In this document: piece by piece, positions 8,482 to 15,586 of the stretch
Position numbering within the stretch: position 1 is the first letter of the stretch
Layout: each line of letters starts with the position of its first letter
Assembly (NCBI GenBank): GCA_016201825.1
Contig: JACQCD010000036.1
Span: forward strand, 1-45,540
Source of the DNA: Nitrospirota bacterium
GTDB taxonomy: Bacteria > Nitrospirota > Nitrospiria > 2-01-FULL-66-17
DNA length: 45,540 nucleotides
Reading direction: 5' to 3'
Position numbers and translations under genes: made by a program
Notes under the pieces: model-generated
What the model saw: the letters and a program-made list of their open reading frames with translations, nothing else
Told to the model about the DNA's origin: nothing
The model's database searches: none

Positions 8482-8529
8482 TCGTGGTGCCGAGGGGGAG
8501 AATCGAACTCCCGACACAAGGCTTTTCAG
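8482..8529 (-). repeat. att-like direct repeat inside tRNA-Phe
   Basis: These 48 bp are identical to 3311-3358. They extend from the anticodon loop through the encoded CCA and three bases past the gene end. Together the two copies bracket the 5.2-kb islet. Confidence 0.85.
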
Positions 8530-8560
8530 GCCTCTGCTCTACCGACTGAGCTACCTCGGC
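8485..8560 (-). tRNA. tRNA-Phe (GAA)
   Basis: On the minus strand a full cloverleaf can be folded. The acceptor GCCGAGG pairs with CCTCGGC, the D-arm is GCTC/GAGC, and the anticodon stem GAGGC/GCCTT carries loop CTGAAAA (anticodon GAA, phenylalanine). A 5-nt variable loop is followed by the T-arm GGGAG-TTCGATT-CTCCC. The CCA end is encoded. The gene is 76 nt long. Its 3' half is duplicated at 3311-3358, marking it as an integration target that remained intact. Confidence 0.97.
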
Positions 8561-8579
8561 CCACAAAAAATGGCCCCGT

Positions 8580-8608
8580 AAAATAGCAAAGCGCCCCCTC
8601 GTTGTCAA
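8580..8608 (-). promoter_or_regulatory. Sigma-70 promoter of tRNA-Phe
   Basis: Read on the minus strand: TTGACA (8608-8603), a 17-bp spacer, then TATTTT (8585-8580). This gives transcription from about 8573, a dozen bases before the mature tRNA 5' end at 8560. The tRNA therefore has its own promoter and does not rely on read-through from metG. Confidence 0.75.
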
Positions 8609-8625
8609 ACGACGGGACAGGGGTT

Positions 8626-8652
8626 GTAGGGGCGTATGGATAGACGCCCCTA
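8626..8652. repeat. GTAGGGG/CCCCTA palindromic intergenic element at the metG stop
   Basis: TAGGGGCGT (8627-8635) and ACGCCCCTA (8644-8652) form a 9-bp stem with an 8-base loop. The right arm supplies the TAG stop of metG (8650-8652 on the minus strand). No T-run follows the stem, so it is not a standard terminator. The same GTAGGGG...CCCCTAC core recurs near 23372 and 35211, identifying a dispersed repeat family. Confidence 0.6.
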
Positions 8653-10551
8653 TTTGATTTTCATGCCGGGTTGGACCGGCTCAACGAATCCGATCAGCGA
8701 CGCGACCTCTTTATCGCCGGCGGCGAGGATCATGCCTTGGGATTCGAGTCCCATCAACTTGGCGGGTTTGAGGTTCGCGACCACGGCGACGAGGCGACCG
8801 ATGAGTGCTTCGGGGTCGTACTTCGTGCCGATACCGGCGAGGACTTGACGGGTCTCGGTGCCCAGGTCGACCTGCAGCTTCAGGAGCTTGCTCGACTTGG
8901 GGACGCGCTCGGCGGCGACGATCTTGCCGACGCGGAGGTCGATCTTGGCGAAATCTTCGATGCCGATCGGTGCGAGCTGGGGAGTCGGTGAAACGGCGAC
9001 GGTTGGTTCAGGTATGTCCATGACGATCCTTACAGGGTGAGGAGTGACGGTTCGAGGGAAGAGCGGCGGCGCTTTGTGGATCGGGTGTCCGGCTTTGAGA
9101 ACGCCCCACGCGGCGGGGCCGCCGTTCGGGACGTCGGCGAGGCCGAGGCTTTCAAAGATCGCGCGCGCTGACTGGGGCATGAACGGCGAAATCAGACGGG
9201 CGATGTGGCGCAGTGTCTCGGCGAGCGTGTAGAGCACGGCGTCCAGGTGCGGCCGCGCGCTCGGGTTCTTGGCGAGCGTCCAGGGCGCCGAGGTTTCGAT
9301 GTAGCGGTTCGCGCGGTTGACGATGATCCAGATTTCCTGCAATGCGCGGTGGAACTGGAAGTCGCGGAGCGAATTGTCCACCTCCCGCGCGGTGGCGGCG
9401 ACCAGCTCCTCGAAATCGTCTTCCGGGCCGGGCTGCGGGACCCGGCTCTCGCAGTACCGTTCGATCATCGTGAGCGTGCGGCTCACGAGGTTGCCGAGGT
9501 CGTTGGCGAGGTCGCTGTTGTAGCGGCCGATGAAGGCGTCGCGCGAGAAGTCGCCGTCATGGCCGAACGGGACTTCGCGAAGCACGAAATACCGGAATGG
9601 GTCAACGCCGAACTCGTCGACCATGGCGCCCGGGTCGACCACGTTGCCCCGGCTCTTCGACATCTTCTCGCCGTTCACCGTCCACCAGCCGTGGGCGTAG
9701 ATCGTGCTCGGCAGGTCGAGGCCGAGCGCCATGAGCAGCGTCGACCAGTACACCGCGTGCGTCGTGAGGATGTCCTTGCCGACGAGGTGGACGTTCGCCG
9801 GCCACCAGCGGGCGAACCGCGCCTCGTCCGTCCCGTACCCGGGAATCGAGATGTAATTGACCAGCGCGTCGACCCACACGTACGTGACGAACGCGTCATC
9901 GAACGGGAAGGGGACGCCCCACGGCAGCCGCGCTCGGGGGCGCGAAATGCAGAGGTCGCCCAGCGGTTGCGCGAGAAATCCCAAGACCTCGTTGCGCCGC
10001 GCCTCCGGCCGGATGAAGTCGGGATGGGTGTCGATGTGGCGGATGAGCCGCTCCCGGTAGCGGCTCATCTTGAAGAAGTAATTCTGCTCGGAGAGCCGTT
10101 CGACGGGGCGGCCACACTCGGGGCATTTGCCGTCGGAGACCTCGTCGTTGGCCCAAAAGCGCTCGTCGGGCAGGCAATACCACCCCTCGTAACTGTGCCG
10201 GTACAGCTCGCCTTGAGCCTGGAGACGCCGGAGGATTTCCTGGACGACGGCGGTGTGGCGCCGCTGGGTCGTGCGCACGAAGTCATCGTTCGAGATGTCG
10301 AGGCGTTTCCAGAGCTGCTCGAAACGGATGACGAGTTCGTCCACGTGTTGCTGAGGCGCGACCCCTCGTTTGGCCGCCGCTTGTTGGACCTTCTGGCCGT
10401 GCTCGTCGGTGCCGGTCAGGAAAAACACGTCCTCGCCGCGGAGTCGGTGATACCGAGCGAGGACGTCGGCGGCGATGGTCGTGTACGCGTGCCCGATGTG
10501 GGGGACGTCGTTCACGTAGTAAATGGGCGTCGTGATGTAGTACGAGCTCAC
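8650..10551 (-). CDS. metG: Methionyl-tRNA synthetase with C-terminal tRNA-binding domain
   Basis: The product is 633 residues from GTG 10551, where family sequence SSYYITTPIYYVNDVPHIGHAYT begins (the HIGH motif is PHIGH). Other marks are a CPEC zinc-knuckle half and the KMSKS loop in GEKMSKSRGNVVDP. An anticodon-binding helical domain follows, and then a separate EMAP-like tRNA-binding domain (about residues 525-633, FAKIDLRVGKIVAAE) that dimerises the enzyme in many bacteria. It charges tRNA-Met with methionine in the cytosol. The open frame continues far upstream only because the DNA is GC-rich; the GTG overlaps the ricT stop in a GTGA, fixing the start. It is the last gene of the tmk-holB-ricT-metG group. 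Confidence 0.96.
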   Translation of the reverse strand: MSSYYITTPIYYVNDVPHIGHAYTTIAADVLARYHRLRGEDVFFLTGTDEHGQKVQQAAAKRGVAPQQHVDELVIRFEQLWKRLDISNDDFVRTTQRRHTAVVQEILRRLQAQGELYRHSYEGWYCLPDERFWANDEVSDGKCPECGRPVERLSEQNYFFKMSRYRERLIRHIDTHPDFIRPEARRNEVLGFLAQPLGDLCISRPRARLPWGVPFPFDDAFVTYVWVDALVNYISIPGYGTDEARFARWWPANVHLVGKDILTTHAVYWSTLLMALGLDLPSTIYAHGWWTVNGEKMSKSRGNVVDPGAMVDEFGVDPFRYFVLREVPFGHDGDFSRDAFIGRYNSDLANDLGNLVSRTLTMIERYCESRVPQPGPEDDFEELVAATAREVDNSLRDFQFHRALQEIWIIVNRANRYIETSAPWTLAKNPSARPHLDAVLYTLAETLRHIARLISPFMPQSARAIFESLGLADVPNGGPAAWGVLKAGHPIHKAPPLFPRTVTPHPVRIVMDIPEPTVAVSPTPQLAPIGIEDFAKIDLRVGKIVAAERVPKSSKLLKLQVDLGTETRQVLAGIGTKYDPEALIGRLVAVVANLKPAKLMGLESQGMILAAGDKEVASLIGFVEPVQPGMKIK

Positions 10552-11216
10552 GCCTGAAGCTGGACCAGTTTCTGTTTCGGCGCCGGACCTTCGTACTCGT
10601 AGGCGAGGCAGCACTTCAGACGGCCGCAGGTGCCGAGCAACTGCGAGTTGTTCACCGGGAGGTTCTGGGCTTTGACCATCTTCGTCGTGACGGGATGGAA
10701 CTTGGTGAGGAACAGCGAGCAGCAGAGCTGGCGCCCGCAACTGCCGACTCCGCCCAGGATGCCGGCTTCGTCCCGCACGCCGATTTGCTTCATTTCGATC
10801 CGCGTCTTGAACTGTCCGGCCAAATCCCTCACCAATCCTCGAAAGTCGACGCGCTGCTCGGCGGAGAACGAGATGACCATTTTGCTCTTGTCGAACAGAA
10901 TCTCCACGTCGGAGAGCCGCATGTCCAGACGGTATTTGGCGATGCCTTCTCGGCAGGCCTCGCGGACCTTCGGTTCGAGCGCCAGGCATTCCTGGATCCG
11001 GGTGTTGTCCCGGTCCGAGGCCTTGCGGGTGATCGGGCGCAGCGAAGGCGTTTCCAGCAGCGGGAGCAGCGGACGAGACGGCGCGCAGACCTTGGCCGGG
11101 GTGAGGGCGCGCTCGGTCTTGACGAGCACCCACTCGTCGCGTTCGAGGTCGAAGTCGGTCGGGTTGTAAAAGTAGAGCCGGCCTTTGTTCCACAATCGGA
11201 TGCCAACGCTGTTCAC
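10548..11216 (-). CDS. ricT: PSP1/RicT-family protein
   Basis: This 222-residue PSP1-domain protein starts at GTG 11216, which overlaps the holB stop (GTGA). Conserved family features include GIRLWNKGRLYFY near the start, the FSAEQRVDFRGLVRDL stretch, and the two cysteine clusters GSCGRQLCC and GTCGRLKCC. In Bacillus RicT/YaaT these belong to a Fe-S-binding complex that modulates RNase Y and phosphorelay. In many phyla the gene sits exactly between holB and metG, as here. The molecular role in this lineage is not established, so the function is stated only at family level. Confidence 0.9.
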   Translation of the reverse strand: MNSVGIRLWNKGRLYFYNPTDFDLERDEWVLVKTERALTPAKVCAPSRPLLPLLETPSLRPITRKASDRDNTRIQECLALEPKVREACREGIAKYRLDMRLSDVEILFDKSKMVISFSAEQRVDFRGLVRDLAGQFKTRIEMKQIGVRDEAGILGGVGSCGRQLCCSLFLTKFHPVTTKMVKAQNLPVNNSQLLGTCGRLKCCLAYEYEGPAPKQKLVQLQA

Positions 11217-12250
11217 GCCGTCTCCTGACGCCGAGGGTGAGTGACGCGACACGAGATGTGCAGCAATGCCACCTCGGCGACCAGTTGCGGATTGAGATTC
11301 CGATGACGCGACGCCCAGACCGCGTGGAGACCCGACGCCAGGTCCGACACGTCGTCGATGGAGAGTCGATCGGCCCACCAGGTGAGATCCGATTGGCGGT
11401 CGGCGTGCAGGACGCGGCCGGGGTCTCGGGTGATCTTCCACGCCAGCACGTCGCGCAGCCAGAGCGAGAGCCAGGCGACGAGCGTCTTGAGCGCTTGTTG
11501 GTCTTTGCCGATGCGCGCGGCGAGATCGAGCAGCGCCACCGTTTTGGCGATCGTCGACGGCGCCCCGACGTCGTCCAGCGACAACGGATCGTCGTCATCG
11601 ATCTGCGCGGCCTCGATGGCGGGCCCGATGTGGCCTTGCGCGCGGATAAACAGCGCGCGGGCGCGGTCGGGCGCCAGGCCAAGGCGACGGATCAGATGAT
11701 CGATGACGGCTCCCTCGCTCGGCGGCGCGCAGCGGACGGCTTGGCAGCGCGAGACCAGGGTGGGGAGCAGGCGTTCGCGCTGCGCGGCGATCAGGACACA
11801 GACGACGTGCGGCGGCGGTTCTTCGAGGAGCTTGAGCAGCGCGTTCGCCGCTTCGAGATTCAGGCGAGAGGCGTCGGGGACAAGCACCACCCGCCGGGAC
11901 GCGAGCAAGGGGCGGTATGGGAGGACCGCCTGCGCGTCGCGGATCTGATCGACGGTGATGACGGTGGCCTCTTGCGGTTCTAGAACCAAAAAATCGGGGT
12001 GCGTGTTCGCGGCGTGATGGCGGCACGACGCGCAGGCCCCGCAGGCCTCCGCCTCGGCGGGAGGTCCCGTCGGGGTCAGGCATTGGATCAGGCGGATCCA
12101 GGCCTCGGCGACGGTCCGCTTGCCGATGCCGTCGTCCCCGTGGAGCAGGTACGCGGCGGCAAGCCGGTCGCGGGCGTACGACGCGCGCAGCCGCGCGATG
12201 GTGTCCGCGTGCCCCACCACGGTCGAGAAGCCCGATGGAGCGCCCGTCAC
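11213..12250 (-). CDS. holB: DNA polymerase III delta' subunit
   Basis: The product is 345 residues from GTG 12250, overlapping the tmk stop as GTGA. This clamp-loader AAA+ protein has a Walker-A-like GDDGIGKRT, a zinc module ACGACASCRHH, DASRLNLEAANALLKLLEEPP (the family's sensor/walker-B neighbourhood), and LVSRCQ (the SRC motif that completes the neighbouring ATP site). The C-terminal collar helices end after residue 330. It loads the beta clamp during replication. The order tmk-holB is widely conserved. The frame extends well upstream inside tmk, but family similarity (GFSTVVGHADTIARL) begins only after the GTG. Confidence 0.93.
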   Translation of the reverse strand: MTGAPSGFSTVVGHADTIARLRASYARDRLAAAYLLHGDDGIGKRTVAEAWIRLIQCLTPTGPPAEAEACGACASCRHHAANTHPDFLVLEPQEATVITVDQIRDAQAVLPYRPLLASRRVVLVPDASRLNLEAANALLKLLEEPPPHVVCVLIAAQRERLLPTLVSRCQAVRCAPPSEGAVIDHLIRRLGLAPDRARALFIRAQGHIGPAIEAAQIDDDDPLSLDDVGAPSTIAKTVALLDLAARIGKDQQALKTLVAWLSLWLRDVLAWKITRDPGRVLHADRQSDLTWWADRLSIDDVSDLASGLHAVWASRHRNLNPQLVAEVALLHISCRVTHPRRQETA

Positions 12251-12921
12251 CGCGCGCTCCGGGTCGGCACGCGTTGGCACAGCGGCTCGACCATGGCGAG
12301 GATCGCCCGCTGAACCTCCTCGACCGGCCGGCCGGCATCGAAGAGACGAATGCGATTCGGCTCGCGCGCAGCGAGGGCGAGATAGCCGTCGCGCACGCGC
12401 TGGTGAAAGCCGGTGGGCTCCAGATCGAGGCGATTGGTCAAGGCCCGGCGGCCGACCCGCCGGAGTCCTTCGTCGACGGGGAGGTCGAGCAGCAGCACCG
12501 CGTCCGGGCGAAGCCCGCCGGTCGCCAGCGCGATCACCGCTTCGACCTCGTCGATCGGCAGCCCGCGGCCGTACGCCTGGTACGCCACGGTCGCTTCGGA
12601 AAAGCGGTCGCACAAGACGATCGCGCCCGATTCGAGGGCGGGGAGGATCACGTGTTCGACGTGCTCGGCGCGGCTGGCTCCGTACAGGAGCAGCTCGGCG
12701 CGGGATGACATGCCGGTGAAGCGGGGATCCAGCACGAGCTGCCGCACCGCTTCGCCGATCGGCGTGCCGCCCGGCTCGCGGGTGGTGACGACGGATACGC
12801 CGCGCTCGGCCAGCGCGCGGCCGAGGGCCGCAAGCTGAGTGGACTTCCCGCTGCCTTCCACCCCTTCAAACGTGATGAAGCGACCGGGTCGCTCGCGGGG
12901 CGATTGCGCGCCCATCGTCAT
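12247..12921 (-). CDS. tmk: Thymidylate kinase
   Basis: The 224-residue enzyme phosphorylates dTMP to dTDP. Seen in sequence: P-loop FEGVEGSGKSTQ, the DR-type motif VLCDRFSEATVAYQAYGRG, TREPGGTPIGEAVR, and LLLDLPVDEGLRRVGRR in the lid region. The ATG at 12921 overlaps the stop of the upstream ATPase gene (ATGA). A second ATG six bases in (MGAQSP) is equally compatible with family length. It sits first among the replication/translation genes after the membrane ATPase. Confidence 0.95.
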   Translation of the reverse strand: MTMGAQSPRERPGRFITFEGVEGSGKSTQLAALGRALAERGVSVVTTREPGGTPIGEAVRQLVLDPRFTGMSSRAELLLYGASRAEHVEHVILPALESGAIVLCDRFSEATVAYQAYGRGLPIDEVEAVIALATGGLRPDAVLLLDLPVDEGLRRVGRRALTNRLDLEPTGFHQRVRDGYLALAAREPNRIRLFDAGRPVEEVQRAILAMVEPLCQRVPTRSAR

Positions 12922-14732
12922 GCCGGGGCCAAGGCGATTTGGACCAAGCCGGGCGATTCGGGCGCCGGGCCGTTGGTCAACACGACGATCTGCCGGTTGG
13001 CTCCGAGCCGGCTCAGCGTGTCGAGCACGATTCGGCGGCTCTTCTGAGGATCCAGTCCGGACAGCGGCTCATCCAACAGCAGCGGGAACCCGAGCCCCGC
13101 GCGCCGCGCGGCCCATTTGCCCAGGACGACCGACAAGCGCGCTTGGAGCGCTTCTCCGTGGCTGAGCTGCTCGATGGGAACCTCGGCGCCGCCGCGTCGG
13201 CGAACCCACACCGCGTTGTCGCGGGTGATGACCGCCTGAAGACGTTCTTCCGAAAGGCGAAGCAAGCAGACGTCGATTTCTGAGGTGTGCGTATCCGGGG
13301 GGACGCCGCTCGTTGCCGTTGGCGGGGATGGGGCCGCGGACGGAGCCGGGGCGGCGTCGGAGGCATCCAAGTCGCGCGTCAAGAGACCGATCGCGTCACG
13401 GAGACTCTCGAGATCGACGTCTTCTCCCGCGTCCTGCATCAGCGCGTCGGCGCGGGTCTTCGCCGCCTGCCACTCGGCCTCGAGGGTTTCGCGCGTGCCC
13501 CCGTCGAGCAGGTTGGCTTCCTCTTGATCGAACCTCGCCTGCTCCCCGGACCATTCCAGCGCGGCCCGGCGCTTGGCTTTGAACGTGTCGGCATCGGGAC
13601 ATCCCGTTTGCGCGATCAGCGCGACCGGGGCCGCGTAGGTCTTTTTGAGGCGCTCTTCGAGGCGCGAGAGCTTTCGGGAAAGCTCGGCCCGCGCGGTCTC
13701 CAGCGATTTTTTCCGGCCGAGGCGGCGAAAGTCGAGGATCAACGACGCGACCAGCAGCGACAAGCCGATGCCGATGCCCGCGAGGCACAGGTAGCGAGTC
13801 CCTCCCCGCAGGGGAACGAACGCCGCGACGAGGAAGGAGACGCCCGTCACGCCGGCACCGACCCAGAAAAGGGGGGTCTTCAACAGGGGATTGGCGTCGG
13901 TCCCGGCAATGCGGCCGGCAAGCGCCCCCGCTTCTTCCTCCAGCGCCGCCCGTTCCTCATCGAGGGCGGGGAGCGCTTTGATGTACCCGTCGAGCAACGC
14001 ATCGAGTTCCTTCGGGCCTTGGAGAAAGGGCGCCATCTCGCCCTTGCGCCCGGACGAGGCCTCGCGCCGCGCGCGCAGAGCGTCCAACGCGGCCAAGCGA
14101 TGGCGCGCTTCCGCTTCTTTCTCCCGCGCCGCGGCCCGCTCGTCGGCGGATTGGGCCAGGCGCTCCGCCTGAGCGAGCTTCGTCCTCAACTCGGCGAGAC
14201 GTTGGACCTTTGCGGCCCGCTCATCGGCGGTCAAGGCGGCGGGGGACGCCGCCACGTTGTGGGTGAAATCGGGGACGTTGGGGACCTCGGGCTCTTCAGC
14301 CGGGTCGGCTGACGTTCTGGGCGACCACGCGGTCAGGGCGCGGACGGCGTCGAGCGACAGGCCGTCGCACTCGGGCTGGAACAGCCGGGCCAGGGTGTCG
14401 GGCTCCGCAGCCATGGGCGCAAACGCTTTCGCGTTCTGGTCCCAACGCTGGATGTGGAACGAATCTTTGGCGAAATCTCTGATCACGCGGTAGATATCTC
14501 CTCCCCGCAGTCGGACCGTGACGGCGGCCTGAGAAGAGCCGTTGGCCCCGGTGAGACCGGAACGGAGAGGCTCGGCGTCGAGGCCGAAGAGCAGGACCTG
14601 GAGACAATCAAACAGGGTGCTCTTCCCTGATCCCGTCCGGCCGTGGATGACGTTCAGGCCGGGTTTCAGCGCCAATTTGGTGACTTGGCGGAAAGATCGG
14701 AGGCCGAAGCAGGCCAGTTCGAGAATGATCAT
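12918..14732 (-). CDS. SMC/YhaN-like ATPase with a transmembrane hairpin between coiled coils
   Basis: The product is 604 residues from ATG 14732 (MIILELACFGLRSF), the point where ABC-type ATPase similarity begins; an in-frame ATG at 14810 adds an unlikely cysteine-rich leader. The N-lobe has Walker A GRTGSGKSTLFD. Two coiled-coil arms (about residues 180-270 and 365-455) flank two closely spaced hydrophobic helices (about 285-345, FWVGAGVTGVSFLVAAFV and LCLAGIGIGLSLLVASLIL). The C-lobe has signature LSHGEALQARL and Walker B FPLLLDEPLSGLD. The heads should thus be tethered to the inner membrane where SbcC/Rad50 proteins have a zinc hook. The nearest recognisable type is YhaN-like. Substrate and role are unknown; linkage to tmk-holB suggests DNA metabolism. 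Confidence 0.8.
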   Translation of the reverse strand: MIILELACFGLRSFRQVTKLALKPGLNVIHGRTGSGKSTLFDCLQVLLFGLDAEPLRSGLTGANGSSQAAVTVRLRGGDIYRVIRDFAKDSFHIQRWDQNAKAFAPMAAEPDTLARLFQPECDGLSLDAVRALTAWSPRTSADPAEEPEVPNVPDFTHNVAASPAALTADERAAKVQRLAELRTKLAQAERLAQSADERAAAREKEAEARHRLAALDALRARREASSGRKGEMAPFLQGPKELDALLDGYIKALPALDEERAALEEEAGALAGRIAGTDANPLLKTPLFWVGAGVTGVSFLVAAFVPLRGGTRYLCLAGIGIGLSLLVASLILDFRRLGRKKSLETARAELSRKLSRLEERLKKTYAAPVALIAQTGCPDADTFKAKRRAALEWSGEQARFDQEEANLLDGGTRETLEAEWQAAKTRADALMQDAGEDVDLESLRDAIGLLTRDLDASDAAPAPSAAPSPPTATSGVPPDTHTSEIDVCLLRLSEERLQAVITRDNAVWVRRRGGAEVPIEQLSHGEALQARLSVVLGKWAARRAGLGFPLLLDEPLSGLDPQKSRRIVLDTLSRLGANRQIVVLTNGPAPESPGLVQIALAPA

Positions 14733-14767
14733 CCAGTGGTCGCGGCACGCCCTAGACAGCGAAGCGA

Positions 14768-14796
14768 ATCCTACGTGACTCCGTTTGAAAATGCAA
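14768..14796 (-). promoter_or_regulatory. Candidate sigma-70 promoter of the ATPase-tmk-holB-ricT-metG operon
   Basis: On the minus strand TTGCAT (14796-14791), a 17-bp spacer and TAGGAT (14773-14768) are found, giving a start near 14760, about 28 bases before the ATG at 14732. It lies in the only noncoding gap upstream of this tightly coupled operon and is divergent from the promoter at 14842. Confidence 0.5.
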
Positions 14797-14841
14797 ATAG
14801 ATGCCGACACGGTTTTTCCGAGCTCGGAAACACGATAATCC

Positions 14842-14870
14842 TTGAATCCCGTTGAAAAACTTAGTAGAGT
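14842..14870 (+). promoter_or_regulatory. Candidate sigma-70 promoter of the DUF502-glmU operon
   Basis: TTGAAT (14842-14847), 17 bp, TAGAGT (14865-14870). Transcription would begin near 14877, so the ATG at 14879 would be leaderless, which supports the internal ATG at 14954 as the start of the DUF502 gene. Confidence 0.45.
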
Positions 14871-14953
14871 GATCCGTTATGAGGAGCCTGGTCGCGCGAC
14901 CGGGCTCCGTGGTATCGAGGGGCAAATTGGCGGGGGCTGCGAGCCTTTTCACG

Positions 14954-15586
14954 ATGGAAATTCGTAGCCGGCTCAAACGGTATCTCGTGGCGGGGCTGTT
15001 GGTAGTGACCCCGTTGTGGGGGACCTTTCTGATCCTCAAGGCCCTGTTTTTCTCGCTGGAAGGGGTGTTGGGGAATCTCCTGCTGACGTATACGCCGTAT
15101 TATATCCCCGGTCTGGGTATCGTGGCGCTGTTCTTGCTTTTGGTGAGCGTGGGGATGATCGCCACCAATATTTTCGGGCGCAAACTCGTCGCCCTCTGGG
15201 AGAACGTCCTCGCCCGGGTGCCGGTCGTCAAAACGATTTACCAGGTGATCAAGGCGGTGGTCGATACCCTGTCCATCCAAAACCGCGATCAGTTCAGCCG
15301 GGTGGTGCTGATCGAATTTCCCCGCAAGGGACATTACTCGATCGCGTTCGTGACGGGAATCACCAAAGGGGAGATCCAGCAGATTACGACCGAACGGTTG
15401 ATCAACGTGTACGTGCCGACCACGCCGAATCCCACGTCCGGTTATTTTTTGTTCGTCCCCGAGAATGAAATCATTCCGCTGACGATGAGCGTCGAAGACG
15501 GCATGAAAATGGTGGTCTCAGGCGGGATGTACACGCCGCCGAACACCGGCGAGCCGGTTCCCACCGCGGCCGGAGACCGACGGTGA
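14954..15586 (+). CDS. DUF502 family membrane protein
   Basis: The product is 210 residues from ATG 14954, where family homology starts (RSRLKRYLVAGLLVVTPLW). The upstream ATG at 14879 is too close to the predicted promoter. Two transmembrane segments (about residues 10-33 and 55-80) are followed by the family's conserved cytoplasmic region: VPVVKTIYQVIKAVVDT, VVLIEFPRKGHYSIAFVTG, and VYVPTTPNPTSGYFLFVP. DUF502 proteins are widespread in bacteria and plants (LIKE-COV) but have no firm biochemical role. The gene overlaps glmU by four bases (GTGA), linking it to peptidoglycan/LPS precursor synthesis. Confidence 0.88.
   Translation: MEIRSRLKRYLVAGLLVVTPLWGTFLILKALFFSLEGVLGNLLLTYTPYYIPGLGIVALFLLLVSVGMIATNIFGRKLVALWENVLARVPVVKTIYQVIKAVVDTLSIQNRDQFSRVVLIEFPRKGHYSIAFVTGITKGEIQQITTERLINVYVPTTPNPTSGYFLFVPENEIIPLTMSVEDGMKMVVSGGMYTPPNTGEPVPTAAGDRR

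Noticed and set aside
8650-11682. A 1010-codon minus-strand frame suggesting a giant MetG fusion
   Set aside because: MetG homology begins only at GTG 10551; the upstream part runs opposite the proper frames of ricT and holB and is a GC-rich artefact.
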